Assembly (NCBI RefSeq): GCF_048381675.1
Contig: NZ_JBLWIS010000003.1
Location: 260,686 to 324,685 of the forward strand
Length of the DNA: 64,000 nucleotides
Direction: 5' to 3'
Source: Advenella sp048381675
Lineage (GTDB): Bacteria > Pseudomonadota > Gammaproteobacteria > Burkholderiales > Burkholderiaceae_B
A program made the position numbers and the translations under genes. Below, piece after piece: positions 43,929-52,077 of this stretch (position 1 is its first letter; each line of letters opens with the position of its first letter). The notes beneath the pieces were generated by a model. It ran no database searches, was not told where the DNA came from, and worked only from the letters and a program-made list of their open reading frames with translations.

Positions 43929-44945
43929 ATGAATCAGTACAACACAGGTAAACAGGGAATAGGCGTCACGGTGATAACCGGTTTCCTTGGGAGCGGTAAA
44001 AGTCATTTTATCAGGCAATTGTTAACGCGGCCTGATGCGGGTCAGATTGCCGTTATCGTTAATGAAATTGGCCAGGTTGGGCTGGATCATTTGATATACA
44101 GGCATCTTAGCGCACAGGTTGCCTTGCTTGAAGGCGGTTGCCTGTGTTGCCAGTTGAATAACGACCTGGGCCAAACGCTGCGTGAACTGTTTATGTTGGC
44201 CATGCAAAAGAAAATTCCTCCTTTCAGGCATGTCATTATTGAAACTTCGGGCCTGGCCGACCCGTCTTCCATTATCTTCACCTTGAAGCATGATTTTTTT
44301 CTGAAAGAGCGCTTTTACGAAGCGGGCGTTTTATGCCTGGTGGACTGTTGCTACGCAGAACTGCAGCAGGACAGCCCGGAGTGGTTAAGCCAACTGCTGG
44401 CGGCGGACGTGGTGATGTTGTCTAAAGATGATTTATGCCCGGAAAAGGTGCCGGCCATCACAAGCCGGATAGACTCGGTTGGTGCCGGCATTTCCGTAAT
44501 CAACAGGTCGCAGTTAGAGGGAATTGACGATTTCTTTGCGTATTTTTCGGCCCTGAAACAGCGGGGCAGGGAAAAGCTGCGTGCTTTTGGTGCGCGCTGG
44601 CAAACAGGAAGTGCCCTGTCTTTACAAGCATTGAAGCCAGTGGTCAATCATACAGCGGTGGATGTTGTTTCGATTACCTTTGGGCAGGTGGTAAAAAGGG
44701 GGCGTTTTATTGCTGCCTTGGATGCTATTGGGAAGAAATATGGCCCTGCCCTGTTAAGAATGAAGGCATTGGTGCGGTTCGTTGGCGATAATGCTTATTA
44801 TCATGTGCATGGGGTACACGATCAGCGCTCGTCGTTTGAAAAGCTTGAAATGGCTCCTCAGGAAGGGGATGACATAAGACCGTGTGTGGTATTGATTATC
44901 AAGAAAGGCCACTGGGAAGAAACAGACAGGACACTTTTTGATTGA
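43929..44945 (+). CDS. CobW/COG0523 family G3E GTPase (metallochaperone-like)
   Basis: This 338-residue GTPase has Walker A GFLGSGKS (18-25) and the family's metal-binding motif Cys71-x-Cys73-Cys74 in GGCLCCQLNND. The GTPase G3-like segment ETSGLADPSS is near 105. The C-terminal CobW_C-like domain follows after about 230. Members deliver zinc, cobalt, iron or nickel to client enzymes, and the client here is unknown. I chose ATG 43929; the frame extends upstream to 43806 but that part is antisense to the neighbouring gene and unconserved. Confidence 0.88.
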   Translation: MNQYNTGKQGIGVTVITGFLGSGKSHFIRQLLTRPDAGQIAVIVNEIGQVGLDHLIYRHLSAQVALLEGGCLCCQLNNDLGQTLRELFMLAMQKKIPPFRHVIIETSGLADPSSIIFTLKHDFFLKERFYEAGVLCLVDCCYAELQQDSPEWLSQLLAADVVMLSKDDLCPEKVPAITSRIDSVGAGISVINRSQLEGIDDFFAYFSALKQRGREKLRAFGARWQTGSALSLQALKPVVNHTAVDVVSITFGQVVKRGRFIAALDAIGKKYGPALLRMKALVRFVGDNAYYHVHGVHDQRSSFEKLEMAPQEGDDIRPCVVLIIKKGHWEETDRTLFD

Positions 44946-45041
44946 CTTGTTGTTGGTTGGTTTTAGGTGGCAGGGTAATCCCCTCGAAAAATAAACGTAT
45001 TAAAGGGTGAATTTTTTCTTAATGGAATCAGGAAATTTTGC

Positions 45042-45161
45042 ATGAAGACCTCACGTTTTTCCGATAGCCAAATTCTTGTGATTTTGAAAATGGTTATGGA
45101 TATACAATCACGAAACTTATCCAGCAGGACATGCCGAAAGCTATATGAGGACATCCCATGA
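45042..45161 (+). pseudogene. IS3-family OrfA transposase remnant (N-terminal fragment)
   Basis: A 39-codon frame begins MKTSRFSDSQILVILK, closely resembling the start of IS3-family OrfA (the S/T-R-F-[ST]-[DE]-x-Q-I helix-turn-helix). After about 17 codons the similarity fades, though CRK near codon 31 may echo the LCR of intact OrfA. The rest of OrfA, all of OrfB and recognisable terminal repeats are missing. The fragment's stop codon overlaps the start of the next gene, and that gene's GAGG ribosome site lies inside the fragment. It marks an old insertion at the boundary of an accessory segment. Confidence 0.6.
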
Positions 45162-46687
45162 AAAAAATACCCACAACAACACTTTTTGCTTTGACCGGGC
45201 TATTTATGTTCTCACCGGTGATCAGCTGGGCTGGATACTGGGAGCTTGTCAATATTCATCATGATATCAAGCATTTTAATGAGCAACTTGTGGACAAGAA
45301 ATATTGGTCTCACAGCATGAGCGGCTCCGCTGGCACCGGGGAATTTACCACCAAGTATGTGGGACCCACTGAAAAAGACGATTATGCCCCAAGAGGCAAA
45401 AATGGGGAGAACGCAACGGTCAAAGGCAGTGTGTCAGCTCCTCCTCGATATATCGACGGTGGGCAATTGGTAAGGCTATCCGTTGATCTTTCCATCACCT
45501 CAACGAAGCAGCATCTTTTTGATTTTGATGGAAATGCCTATGCCCGGTTTGATGAGCCGGGTGTGCCTATCGGGCACGTTACTAGAGGTCCTATCGACTT
45601 CACCGCTAACGATGCCGATGGCAAACCATTGAAACTGAATGTTTGGCTGTATGCGCCAACGAACTGGCGGGTAAAAGAATATGGCAATAAGGCCAACTTG
45701 AGTACCGCGGTATTCGCTAAGGCGCCTAGGGGTCGGAAGGATGATCAGAAAATAGCCCTCTATACAGCAATTGGCATGGGGAACATGATCTCCCGCACGG
45801 AGTACGTCTATCGTTGGCATACTGAAGGGACCGCCCCTTCATCAGCACAGGACGGTGATGGTTCATTTCTGAGTTGGACGCTCCCTGGCGGAATTGTGAT
45901 TATTTTGATTGGCACCGGAGTCTATATACTCAATCGTAATCGAAAGATAAACAAACCCTCCAGAAACTGGATAAAAAATGAGCAGTCACTTAAAGAAAAG
46001 AGGGACAAACTGCTCGAGATGGCGGAAGCGGCTGACAAGGAAGGTCTTGAGACTAAACACGATAATGCAAAAAGATTGGCACATAAGTATGATCAGTGGC
46101 TTTCGGATGTTAAGCGGAGCGGTGAAAAAGCCATCTTTGGTAGGGACAAGGAGTTCAAAAAGCTTAACGAAATGTTCAGAAGGTTTATACGTGGAGACGT
46201 CGGATGGGAACAAGAGGCTTCGGATGGTTTCTACGAAACTTTCAATGAAAGAGTTCAGCGGAACTGGAGTAGAGAGTCAGATATTTGGATGGAAGGTGGT
46301 TCAAATACTATTCACGAAGCGGTGAAAGGTGATACGGCAAAGTCAAAGACTTTCCAAGTATTATTCACGTCGATCGGCGGTAAATTTATAGGAAATGTGC
46401 TAGGAGTGGTAACTACCGGGGCGGAGACCGTTGCGTCAGCGAAAGACGAAATTGAGAAGGGGAAAAGTGTTGGATATACCTTCACTAAGGTTATGATCAA
46501 TGCAACCATTGATACTGTGACTGGTGAGATAGTGGGGGGCGGTACTTCCAACGCAGTGGATCTGGCGGATGGACGCCGAATTTTCGCCGATCCGACCAAT
46601 GAGAAAGCATTGAGATTTGTAGAAAATACTGTTACGGAGTTTTATTCTGACCTCGGTAAGTCGGCTGCTGAAATCACTTTATATTAA
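45158..46687 (+). CDS. unknown membrane-anchored protein, signal peptide plus one TM helix
   Basis: I do not recognise this 509-residue protein. It has a clear signal peptide (1-25, ending SWAG), an extracytoplasmic part of about 215 residues with beta-rich composition, and one transmembrane helix at about 242-259 (LPGGIVIILIGTGVYIL) followed by basic residues. The cytoplasmic part (about 260-509) starts with a charged helical, coiled-coil-like stretch (273-345). Its C-terminal third is Gly/Thr/Val-rich (410-465). GAGG lies 7 nt before the ATG. It follows a transposase remnant and is followed by a zinc-ribbon gene. An open +1 frame continues past its stop up to that next gene. Confidence 0.8.
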   Translation: MKKIPTTTLFALTGLFMFSPVISWAGYWELVNIHHDIKHFNEQLVDKKYWSHSMSGSAGTGEFTTKYVGPTEKDDYAPRGKNGENATVKGSVSAPPRYIDGGQLVRLSVDLSITSTKQHLFDFDGNAYARFDEPGVPIGHVTRGPIDFTANDADGKPLKLNVWLYAPTNWRVKEYGNKANLSTAVFAKAPRGRKDDQKIALYTAIGMGNMISRTEYVYRWHTEGTAPSSAQDGDGSFLSWTLPGGIVIILIGTGVYILNRNRKINKPSRNWIKNEQSLKEKRDKLLEMAEAADKEGLETKHDNAKRLAHKYDQWLSDVKRSGEKAIFGRDKEFKKLNEMFRRFIRGDVGWEQEASDGFYETFNERVQRNWSRESDIWMEGGSNTIHEAVKGDTAKSKTFQVLFTSIGGKFIGNVLGVVTTGAETVASAKDEIEKGKSVGYTFTKVMINATIDTVTGEIVGGGTSNAVDLADGRRIFADPTNEKALRFVENTVTEFYSDLGKSAAEITLY

Positions 46688-46823
46688 CAGCGACTCTTCT
46701 GTTCAGTCTCTTTCCGATGGTGTTCTTACTCAAAATCCCTGCATGAAGAATACCATTGCACAATTAAAGGATGCTATTAGTAAGAGTAAAACTAGCAAAA
46801 AAGTGTGGAGCTATAAACAATGA
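46637..46823 (+). other. open +1 reading frame linking the two unknown genes
   Basis: In the +1 frame relative to the preceding gene, sequence is open from about 46637 to a TGA at 46821-46823 that overlaps the ATG of the next gene. Its last 26 codons (from ATG 46743) encode a Lys/Ser-rich helical-looking tail (MKNTIAQLKDAISK...). It lacks a ribosome site. It could be the former C-terminus of the upstream protein displaced by a frameshift, a small protein, or chance. Confidence 0.3.
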
Positions 46824-47980
46824 AAGAAGTAATTACAATTCCGACCAACAAGATCCTGCCAGCTGGCAGAACCCTGGGAATCGAACCCAACCGGTTGTCA
46901 GAGGTGTCCGGCTTCCCGGATATCACAGGGACGACCAAGGTTGAGCGGGAATGGGAAGCACTGCTTCCTACGCTCCTTGCTCCTGGGAAAGTATCTATGC
47001 TGATGAAGGGAAATAGGGATCAGGCCATTGAACTGTCTAGCCTTTCCAGTGGTGATGGAAAGATCCTCATGTACAGCGGAAAAGCTGACGGGAATACGCA
47101 TATTAGGACTCTTGAACCTAAGCAGTTTCGGGAAGAGTTAATGGCTGTCATGGCAACAAATATCCCTGGAAAAGACATTGCTCGGCCTATGAGTCTGGAT
47201 GCGCTTTTTGTTTTGGCTGCTTTGTCGGATTTTATAAAAAGGCAGAAGGCTCAAATCATGCTAGGGTTAACGCAGGAGCCAACCCCGCCGACACTGAGTG
47301 AAATCCAAAGCCTGCTTGATAAAGCCGAAAACACAATGGAAGCAAGATGGTGGCTTACACCTTTCCTCTATCATATTTATGGCCTGAGGAGAAAAATTGT
47401 TGTTTCAGATGCTGTGACGCAGCTTCAGACGTTTGAGCTTGTCGCGGAAAATGAAGGAAATGTATATCCGACAGAAGCGGGGTTCATCCTGCTAGACCAA
47501 CTGACTTTCAGGCGCGGCATTGTTGGATTTCATAGCTTTTATTTTGAAGAAGGAAAGCCTGTGCAAAGCACGCAGGTGCTTTTGAATACCCTGGACGGTA
47601 TTTGGCTTATGGAATGCGGAGAAAACAGCGTGTTGTCTAGTCTGAGTGCTTCGGAGGCGGAGCGGTTAATAGAGCAGGCGCTGTCACCGGGTGAGGCCGT
47701 TCCAAAGGAAGGCGGGCATCAAGCACCGGTATCACCCACCTTAACCATACCCGTACCAACTGAGGGACCAGTAACGGTAGCAGTATCTGATATCTGGTTT
47801 TGCAGCTGCGGCCAACACAATGAGGGAAAATTTTGCATCGCCTGTGGGAAGCCAAAGGAGGGAGCCGCACAGACTAAAAAGAAACGTTTTTGCCAATATT
47901 GTGGCAGTGAAGCGAAGAGCGATGCCAAGTTCTGCGTGAATTGTGGCCAGAAAATCCATGAGTCGGCCAGGCTTTCATAG
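46820..47980 (+). CDS. unknown protein with two C-terminal zinc ribbons
   Basis: I do not recognise residues 1-290 of this 386-residue soluble protein. They read as a mixed alpha/beta domain (about 40-150, with the strand pair KVSMLMKGNRDQAIEL and KILMYSGKAD) and a second domain (about 160-290, including WWLTPFLYHIYGLRRK near 177 and a repeat-like EGNVYPTEAGFILLD). A Pro-rich linker (about 293-320) leads to two zinc ribbons: Cys328/330/339/342, then Cys358/361/372/375. There is no signal peptide or membrane helix. GGAG lies 9 nt before the ATG. It is probably made together with the membrane protein before it. Zinc ribbons of this kind often mediate protein or nucleic-acid contacts. Confidence 0.8.
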   Translation: MKEVITIPTNKILPAGRTLGIEPNRLSEVSGFPDITGTTKVEREWEALLPTLLAPGKVSMLMKGNRDQAIELSSLSSGDGKILMYSGKADGNTHIRTLEPKQFREELMAVMATNIPGKDIARPMSLDALFVLAALSDFIKRQKAQIMLGLTQEPTPPTLSEIQSLLDKAENTMEARWWLTPFLYHIYGLRRKIVVSDAVTQLQTFELVAENEGNVYPTEAGFILLDQLTFRRGIVGFHSFYFEEGKPVQSTQVLLNTLDGIWLMECGENSVLSSLSASEAERLIEQALSPGEAVPKEGGHQAPVSPTLTIPVPTEGPVTVAVSDIWFCSCGQHNEGKFCIACGKPKEGAAQTKKKRFCQYCGSEAKSDAKFCVNCGQKIHESARLS

Positions 47981-48126
47981 ACAGTTTATTGACTCGGAAA
48001 AGCATTGCCGTCCGTAGTTCACCGCTTAGTCCTTATCCGTCTGGTAATCCATGTCTGTTATGCACGCCCCATTAGGGTATCCATCCGGTAAACCCACCTT
48101 GAGTCTACCCCTCTAAATACGGGAAG

Positions 48127-48157
48127 ATCGTGTCCATGATAATTAAGTGGGCACGAT
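48127..48157. repeat. inverted repeat downstream of the zinc-ribbon gene
   Basis: ATCGTGtCC and GGgCACGAT form an imperfect stem (one mismatch) around an AT-rich loop, between the zinc-ribbon gene and the convergent ssb. It lacks a T-run, so it is a poor terminator, and it may be a scar of a mobile-element end. The 200-nt gap otherwise shows nothing I recognise. Confidence 0.35.
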
Positions 48158-48180
48158 AATGAATTATCTCTATAGATGAT

Positions 48181-48603
48181 CTAAAACGGAATGTCATCTA
48201 CGGGAGTTTCGTGAGGGAGTGGAGTGACTTCAGTTGACTTTTCTTCATTGGCAATATCAGTGCCGCTGCCACCTCCCAGCATTTGCATTTGGTCAGCAAT
48301 AATATCCGTTGAGTAACGGTCTTGCCCGGTGTTTTTGTCTTGCCATTTGCGTGTTTTGATGCGGCCTTCTACGTACACGGCGCTGCCTTTTTTAAGATAT
48401 TGGCCTGCAACCTCAGCTAAACGACCATAAAACGTTATACGATGCCACTCGGTTTCTTCGCGGCGTTCGCCTGTGTTTTTATCTTTCCAGTTTGCGGTTG
48501 TGGCAATAGAGATATTGCACATGGTTGCGCCGTCCGGGCTGTGCCTGACTTCGGGGTCACGACCCAGGTTTCCTACTAAAATGACTTTATTGACTGATGC
48601 CAT
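48181..48603 (-). CDS. ssb: single-stranded DNA-binding protein
   Basis: This 140-residue SSB has an OB-fold at about 1-108 (SVNKVILVGNLGRDPEVR; TEWHRITFYGRLAEVAGQYLKKGS; VYVEGRIKTRKWQ) and a short linker. The C-terminal acidic tip DDIPF recruits DNA repair and replication partners. At 140 residues it has an unusually short disordered linker compared with SSBs of about 170-180 residues. A promoter-like site lies at 48682-48711 on the same strand. Confidence 0.96.
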   Translation of the reverse strand: MASVNKVILVGNLGRDPEVRHSPDGATMCNISIATTANWKDKNTGERREETEWHRITFYGRLAEVAGQYLKKGSAVYVEGRIKTRKWQDKNTGQDRYSTDIIADQMQMLGGGSGTDIANEEKSTEVTPLPHETPVDDIPF

Positions 48604-48681
48604 AAGGATTTCCTGAAAAAGTAATGTGAATCAGGTTTTATGGTACAAAAAGAAGCTGGGATTACTGGGTAAAAATACCGC

Positions 48682-48711
48682 ATTATATCCATTGCGATTA
48701 TTGCGTAGCAA
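48682..48711 (-). promoter_or_regulatory. putative sigma70 promoter of ssb
   Basis: On the minus strand, TTGCTA and TATAAT are separated by 18 nt, about 75 nt upstream of the ssb start. The perfect dyad AGCAAC-t-GTTGCT (48707-48719) overlaps the -35 region. Confidence 0.45.
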
Positions 48712-48800
48712 CTGTTGCTTTCGGGTGTTAAGTGCCAATATGGGGGAAGAGATAGATGCAGAAAAAATGCTGTGCGGTTCGCGTGAAAGGAACCGGATTG

Positions 48801-48836
48801 AAAAAAAGCCTGCTTCAATAAAGAAACAGGCTTTTT
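48801..48836 (-). terminator. terminator after the distal initiator tRNA gene
   Basis: Read on the minus strand, AAAAAGCCTG...CAGGCTTTTT forms a 10-bp stem with a 14-nt loop followed by a T-run, immediately after the tRNA. The same element recurs after the second tRNA copy. Confidence 0.75.
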
Positions 48837-48844
48837 ATGTATTC

Positions 48845-48921
<77 letters not shown>

Positions 48922-49220
48922 TCTGAAGAATTAAATATTAACCCTAATGCTGTATGTAGGCAAGTCTTTTTCTGATATTTTACACATTTATTACAAATTG
49001 GCTGCTTTTTGGTTGTTTTTAAGTGGATATTAGTGCTTTAATCGAAACATAAGAGACGAAAACTAATGCCAAGACTATTACCAAGTTTGTGTGTGCTGGT
49101 TGGTTTTAAAATGACTTGGCGGCAAGGCCTGCAAAAATCATTAAAGCCAGAAAGCCCAAAAAAACGTGCCAAGAAAGAAACCGGTCAAAACCCTACGGCA
49201 AAAAGCTTATGGCAAAAAGT

Positions 49221-49255
49221 AAAAAAGCCTGCTTCAATAAAGAAACAGGCCTTTT
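49221..49255 (-). terminator. terminator between the two initiator tRNA genes
   Basis: This is a copy of the element at 48801-48836, with the stem GCCTG/CAGGC and a T-run on the minus strand. One base differs (GGCC for GGCT), which shortens the stem. Confidence 0.65.
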
Positions 49256-49263
49256 ATGTATTC

Positions 49264-49340
<77 letters not shown>

Positions 49341-49422
49341 TCTGAAGAATATAATAGTAGTCTACCTGCTATAATAATGCAAGCCGGATAATTGATTTTA
49401 ATAACAAACCCCTTACTGAACC

Positions 49423-50097
49423 ATGGATGAAAATTTAATAAAGAATGTGCTGGAGGCCGCGCTGTTGTGTGCTCAGCAACCAATGAGGACATCTGATCTG
49501 GCAAAATTGTTCGCAGAATCGGATGATGTAAAAATTGATGTAATTAAGCAACAACTGTTAAATTTGCAAGACGCATGGTCAAATAAAGGTTTAGAATTAG
49601 CGCAATTGGCTAGCGGGTGGCGTTTTCAAAGTCGCCCACACATGCAAAAGTATTTAGAACGCCTTAATCCAGAAAAACCACCTAAATATTCCAGGGCGGT
49701 ATTGGAAACATTGGCAATTATTGCCTGGCGTCAACCTGTTACACGGGGCGACATAGAAGATATACGCGGTGTAACGGTTTCTTCCCAAATCATTAAAACT
49801 TTAGAAGAACGTGGCTGGATAGAGGTATTGGGTCATAGGGATGCACCTGGAAGGCCTGCCTTATTTGGTACCACAAAACATTTTTTGGATGATCTGGGAT
49901 TAAAAGCGCTAGATGAGTTGCCTGGTTTGGCCTCTGAGGGAGAGGTACTTCTGGCTGCCGGAGATAAACTTGCCGGCTTGTTTCCTGCCGAGGAAAGTCC
50001 GGAAGAAAATAGCAGTCATGAGCAATCGCCAGTTGCAGATTTAAATCCTGATATGGCAGTTGTCCCTGAAAACGGGCAAATTGTTAATAACGGGTAA
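49423..50097 (+). CDS. scpB: segregation and condensation protein B
   Basis: This 224-residue ScpB, the winged-helix partner of the SMC-ScpA chromosome condensation complex, has two wHTH domains at about 1-170. The conserved PKYSRAVLETLAIIAWRQPVTRGDIEDIRGV is near 86-116 and ERGWIEVLGHRDAPGRP near 128. The C-terminal about 40 residues are acidic and disordered. It lies upstream of rluB, the usual order in Burkholderiales. Confidence 0.95.
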   Translation: MDENLIKNVLEAALLCAQQPMRTSDLAKLFAESDDVKIDVIKQQLLNLQDAWSNKGLELAQLASGWRFQSRPHMQKYLERLNPEKPPKYSRAVLETLAIIAWRQPVTRGDIEDIRGVTVSSQIIKTLEERGWIEVLGHRDAPGRPALFGTTKHFLDDLGLKALDELPGLASEGEVLLAAGDKLAGLFPAEESPEENSSHEQSPVADLNPDMAVVPENGQIVNNG

Positions 50098-50229
50098 AAA
50101 GCAATATACAGTTAAGTAAAAAACGTTGGCATGCATGATTTTTTGCGTGTTGGTGTTTGATTAATGGTGAATCACTAAGACCACTTTAATTTCAAGGTGC
50201 TTTCGGAAGAAGGTCAAATAAGCAAATAT

Positions 50230-51768
50230 ATGAATACAGTAACGGAAACCGTCACGATTGTAGCGGGTGGTGATGTGCAGCCTGAATCTGCTCAGGTGAA
50301 AAGCAAAGGTCGTAAATTACGAACACCTTTCAGGCGCAGGCGTGCCGATGCCACAATTGAAGCCAAAAAAGAAAAAACAGTTGCGGTGGAACAGCCGGAA
50401 ATCTCACCGGTTCCTGCTAAACGAACCCGTAAGCCAGCTGCAAAAAGTACTGCGGCAGCAGGAAAGCGTGTGCCGGCAGCCCGCAAGCCGGCGGCGAATC
50501 GCCCGGCGCAGGAAGTGCATGCGCCTTCTTTGGGTGATGAAGAGCAGGTATTTGATGAAAATGAATCTAATAGTGCGCTGGCATTCCTGGATAAATCGGC
50601 AAAACTCGAACAGCGTTTGGGTAAATACCTGACCAGTGATGCGGTCATGCCCAAGCTGCACAAGGTATTGGCTGATGCGGGCGTGGGTTCCCGCCGCGAG
50701 ATGGAAGAATTGATTATTGCCGGGCGTGTTTCGGTGAATGGTGAGCCTGCCCATATTGGTCAACGGGTTGGTGTCAATGATGTTGTCCGTGTTAACGGGC
50801 GACTGGTTGCACGGCCTAATGCCAAGCGTCCACCCCGTGTAATTTTGTACCATAAACCGGCTGGGGAAATTGTCAGTCATGATGATCCCGAAGGGCGCGC
50901 AACCGTGTTTTCACGTTTGCCTAAGATGCGTACCGGTAAATGGGTATCAGTGGGCCGTCTTGATTTGAATACCGAAGGATTGCTGATTTTTACCACATCG
51001 GGTGATCTGGCCAATAGGTTTATGCACCCACGTTATGGTAATGAGCGTGAATATGCAGTTCGCGTCTTGGGTGATTTGGGTGCGGAGCAAATCGCATCTT
51101 TGACTAAGGGTATCCAGCTTGATGATGGCATGGCTGCGTTTGGTGCCATGGAGCATATTGGTGGTGAAGGTAGCAATCGCTGGTATCGGGTCACGATTCA
51201 GGAAGGACGCAATCGCGAAGTTCGTCGTATGTTCGAGGCGGTAGGTGTGACAGTCAGTCGTCTTATTCGTACGCGTTTTGGTGAGGTTGTCTTGCCAAGG
51301 AACTTGCGTCGTGGTCGCTGGGAAGAGCTTGATGCTTCTTTGGTTGTTGCGCTGATGGTTCGTCTGGGCTTGATGAAGGCTGAAGATGATTCTGCTCCAG
51401 GCAAGGGGCGTGACCGTCAGCCTATATCGCATGATAATGCCATGCCACCAGGGTTTGAGTCTGCGGTTCCTGATATGGGTTTTGGTCCTTCCTCTTATGG
51501 CAGGGCGGCAGGTAATGCGCAGCGCAAGCCTGCGCGTCCCGGAGGTTTGTATAATCGCAAAAGCAATCAACCCCGTAGCGAAGGGGAAGGTTATGTCAAG
51601 CATTCACCCAGGAAAAATACCCGTTCTGGCCAAGAGGCGGGTGCTCGTTCCGAGGGGGATACAAAGTCTCGAAGAACGGCGCGTAATAAAGATGATTGGC
51701 AGCCCAAAGGTGCTGCGGCCCATGAATCCAGGTTAGGGGTTATTGGTCGTGGCAGGGGTGGCCGATAG
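50230..51768 (+). CDS. rluB: 23S rRNA pseudouridine(2605) synthase with long basic extensions
   Basis: This 512-residue RsuA-family pseudouridine synthase has a central S4 domain (about 138-185: KLHKVLADAGVGSRREMEELI) and a catalytic domain about 195-385 with Asp in VGRLDLNTEGLL and the motif GRNREVRRMFEAVG. The N-terminal 130 residues are Lys/Ala/Pro-rich and the C-terminal 120 residues Arg/Gly/Ser-rich. Both look disordered and are common in Burkholderiales RluB. The start could instead be GTG 50197; the ATG 50230 follows GGAAGAAGG, but at about 13 nt. Confidence 0.92.
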   Translation: MNTVTETVTIVAGGDVQPESAQVKSKGRKLRTPFRRRRADATIEAKKEKTVAVEQPEISPVPAKRTRKPAAKSTAAAGKRVPAARKPAANRPAQEVHAPSLGDEEQVFDENESNSALAFLDKSAKLEQRLGKYLTSDAVMPKLHKVLADAGVGSRREMEELIIAGRVSVNGEPAHIGQRVGVNDVVRVNGRLVARPNAKRPPRVILYHKPAGEIVSHDDPEGRATVFSRLPKMRTGKWVSVGRLDLNTEGLLIFTTSGDLANRFMHPRYGNEREYAVRVLGDLGAEQIASLTKGIQLDDGMAAFGAMEHIGGEGSNRWYRVTIQEGRNREVRRMFEAVGVTVSRLIRTRFGEVVLPRNLRRGRWEELDASLVVALMVRLGLMKAEDDSAPGKGRDRQPISHDNAMPPGFESAVPDMGFGPSSYGRAAGNAQRKPARPGGLYNRKSNQPRSEGEGYVKHSPRKNTRSGQEAGARSEGDTKSRRTARNKDDWQPKGAAAHESRLGVIGRGRGGR

Positions 51769-51839
51769 GTCGTTGTATGTTGTTTTGTTGATAAAATATC
51801 AAATACTTAGCAAAATGTTAGGATTTTTGATATAATCAT

Positions 51840-52077
51840 AGGTTGTCTAGTTGTAAATTTCTTTTTTGCAAAGAATATGCAATTAGTTTATGGAACGAAC
51901 ATATAAAAATAGTGGTTTTTGGTCTTGGGCAAGCCCGTAAATGTTGCGGGTAATCTTCTTGACTTGATTTGGTGCTTATAATTTAGGCAGGTAAATGCAA
52001 GTTAAAAAGTGGTGGCATGTAAGACCAAACCGGTGTTTTTGTAAACAATGGGCTGTAAAAGCCCATTTTTTTATTGT
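51840..52077 (+). promoter_or_regulatory. rimP leader with terminator and possible antiterminator
   Basis: The 309-nt gap between rluB and rimP has no gene. It holds a TATAAT at 51831-51836, a dyad TTGATA-AAA-TATCAA (51788-51802) and a hairpin CCCG...CGGG (51934-51950). An intrinsic terminator (52048-52072) lies 5 nt before rimP. The segment AGCCCGT (51932-51938) can pair with the terminator's 5' arm ATGGGCT (one G-U), which would prevent the terminator from forming. Attenuator-type rimP leaders are known in gammaproteobacteria, and this is a plausible counterpart. Confidence 0.5.
52048..52072 (+). terminator. Rho-independent terminator immediately before rimP
   Basis: ATGGGC / GCCCAT forms a 6-bp stem (7-nt loop) followed by TTTTTT. 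It lies upstream of the rimP start, not after rluB, so it must be overcome for expression of the rimP-nusA-infB operon. Confidence 0.8.

Noticed and set aside
44946..48180. Intact insertion sequence or prophage around the unknown gene pair
   Set aside because: Only an N-terminal OrfA fragment is present. No OrfB, integrase, attachment repeats or structural phage genes could be found.
51788..51802. TTGAT...ATCAA dyad as an FNR box
   Set aside because: The half-sites are separated by 5 nt, not the 4 nt of FNR sites, and the location after rluB gives no anaerobic context. It is kept only as part of the rimP leader description.
51959..51982. TTGACT...TATAAT as a promoter for rimP
   Set aside because: The spacer is only 12 nt, too short for a sigma70 promoter.
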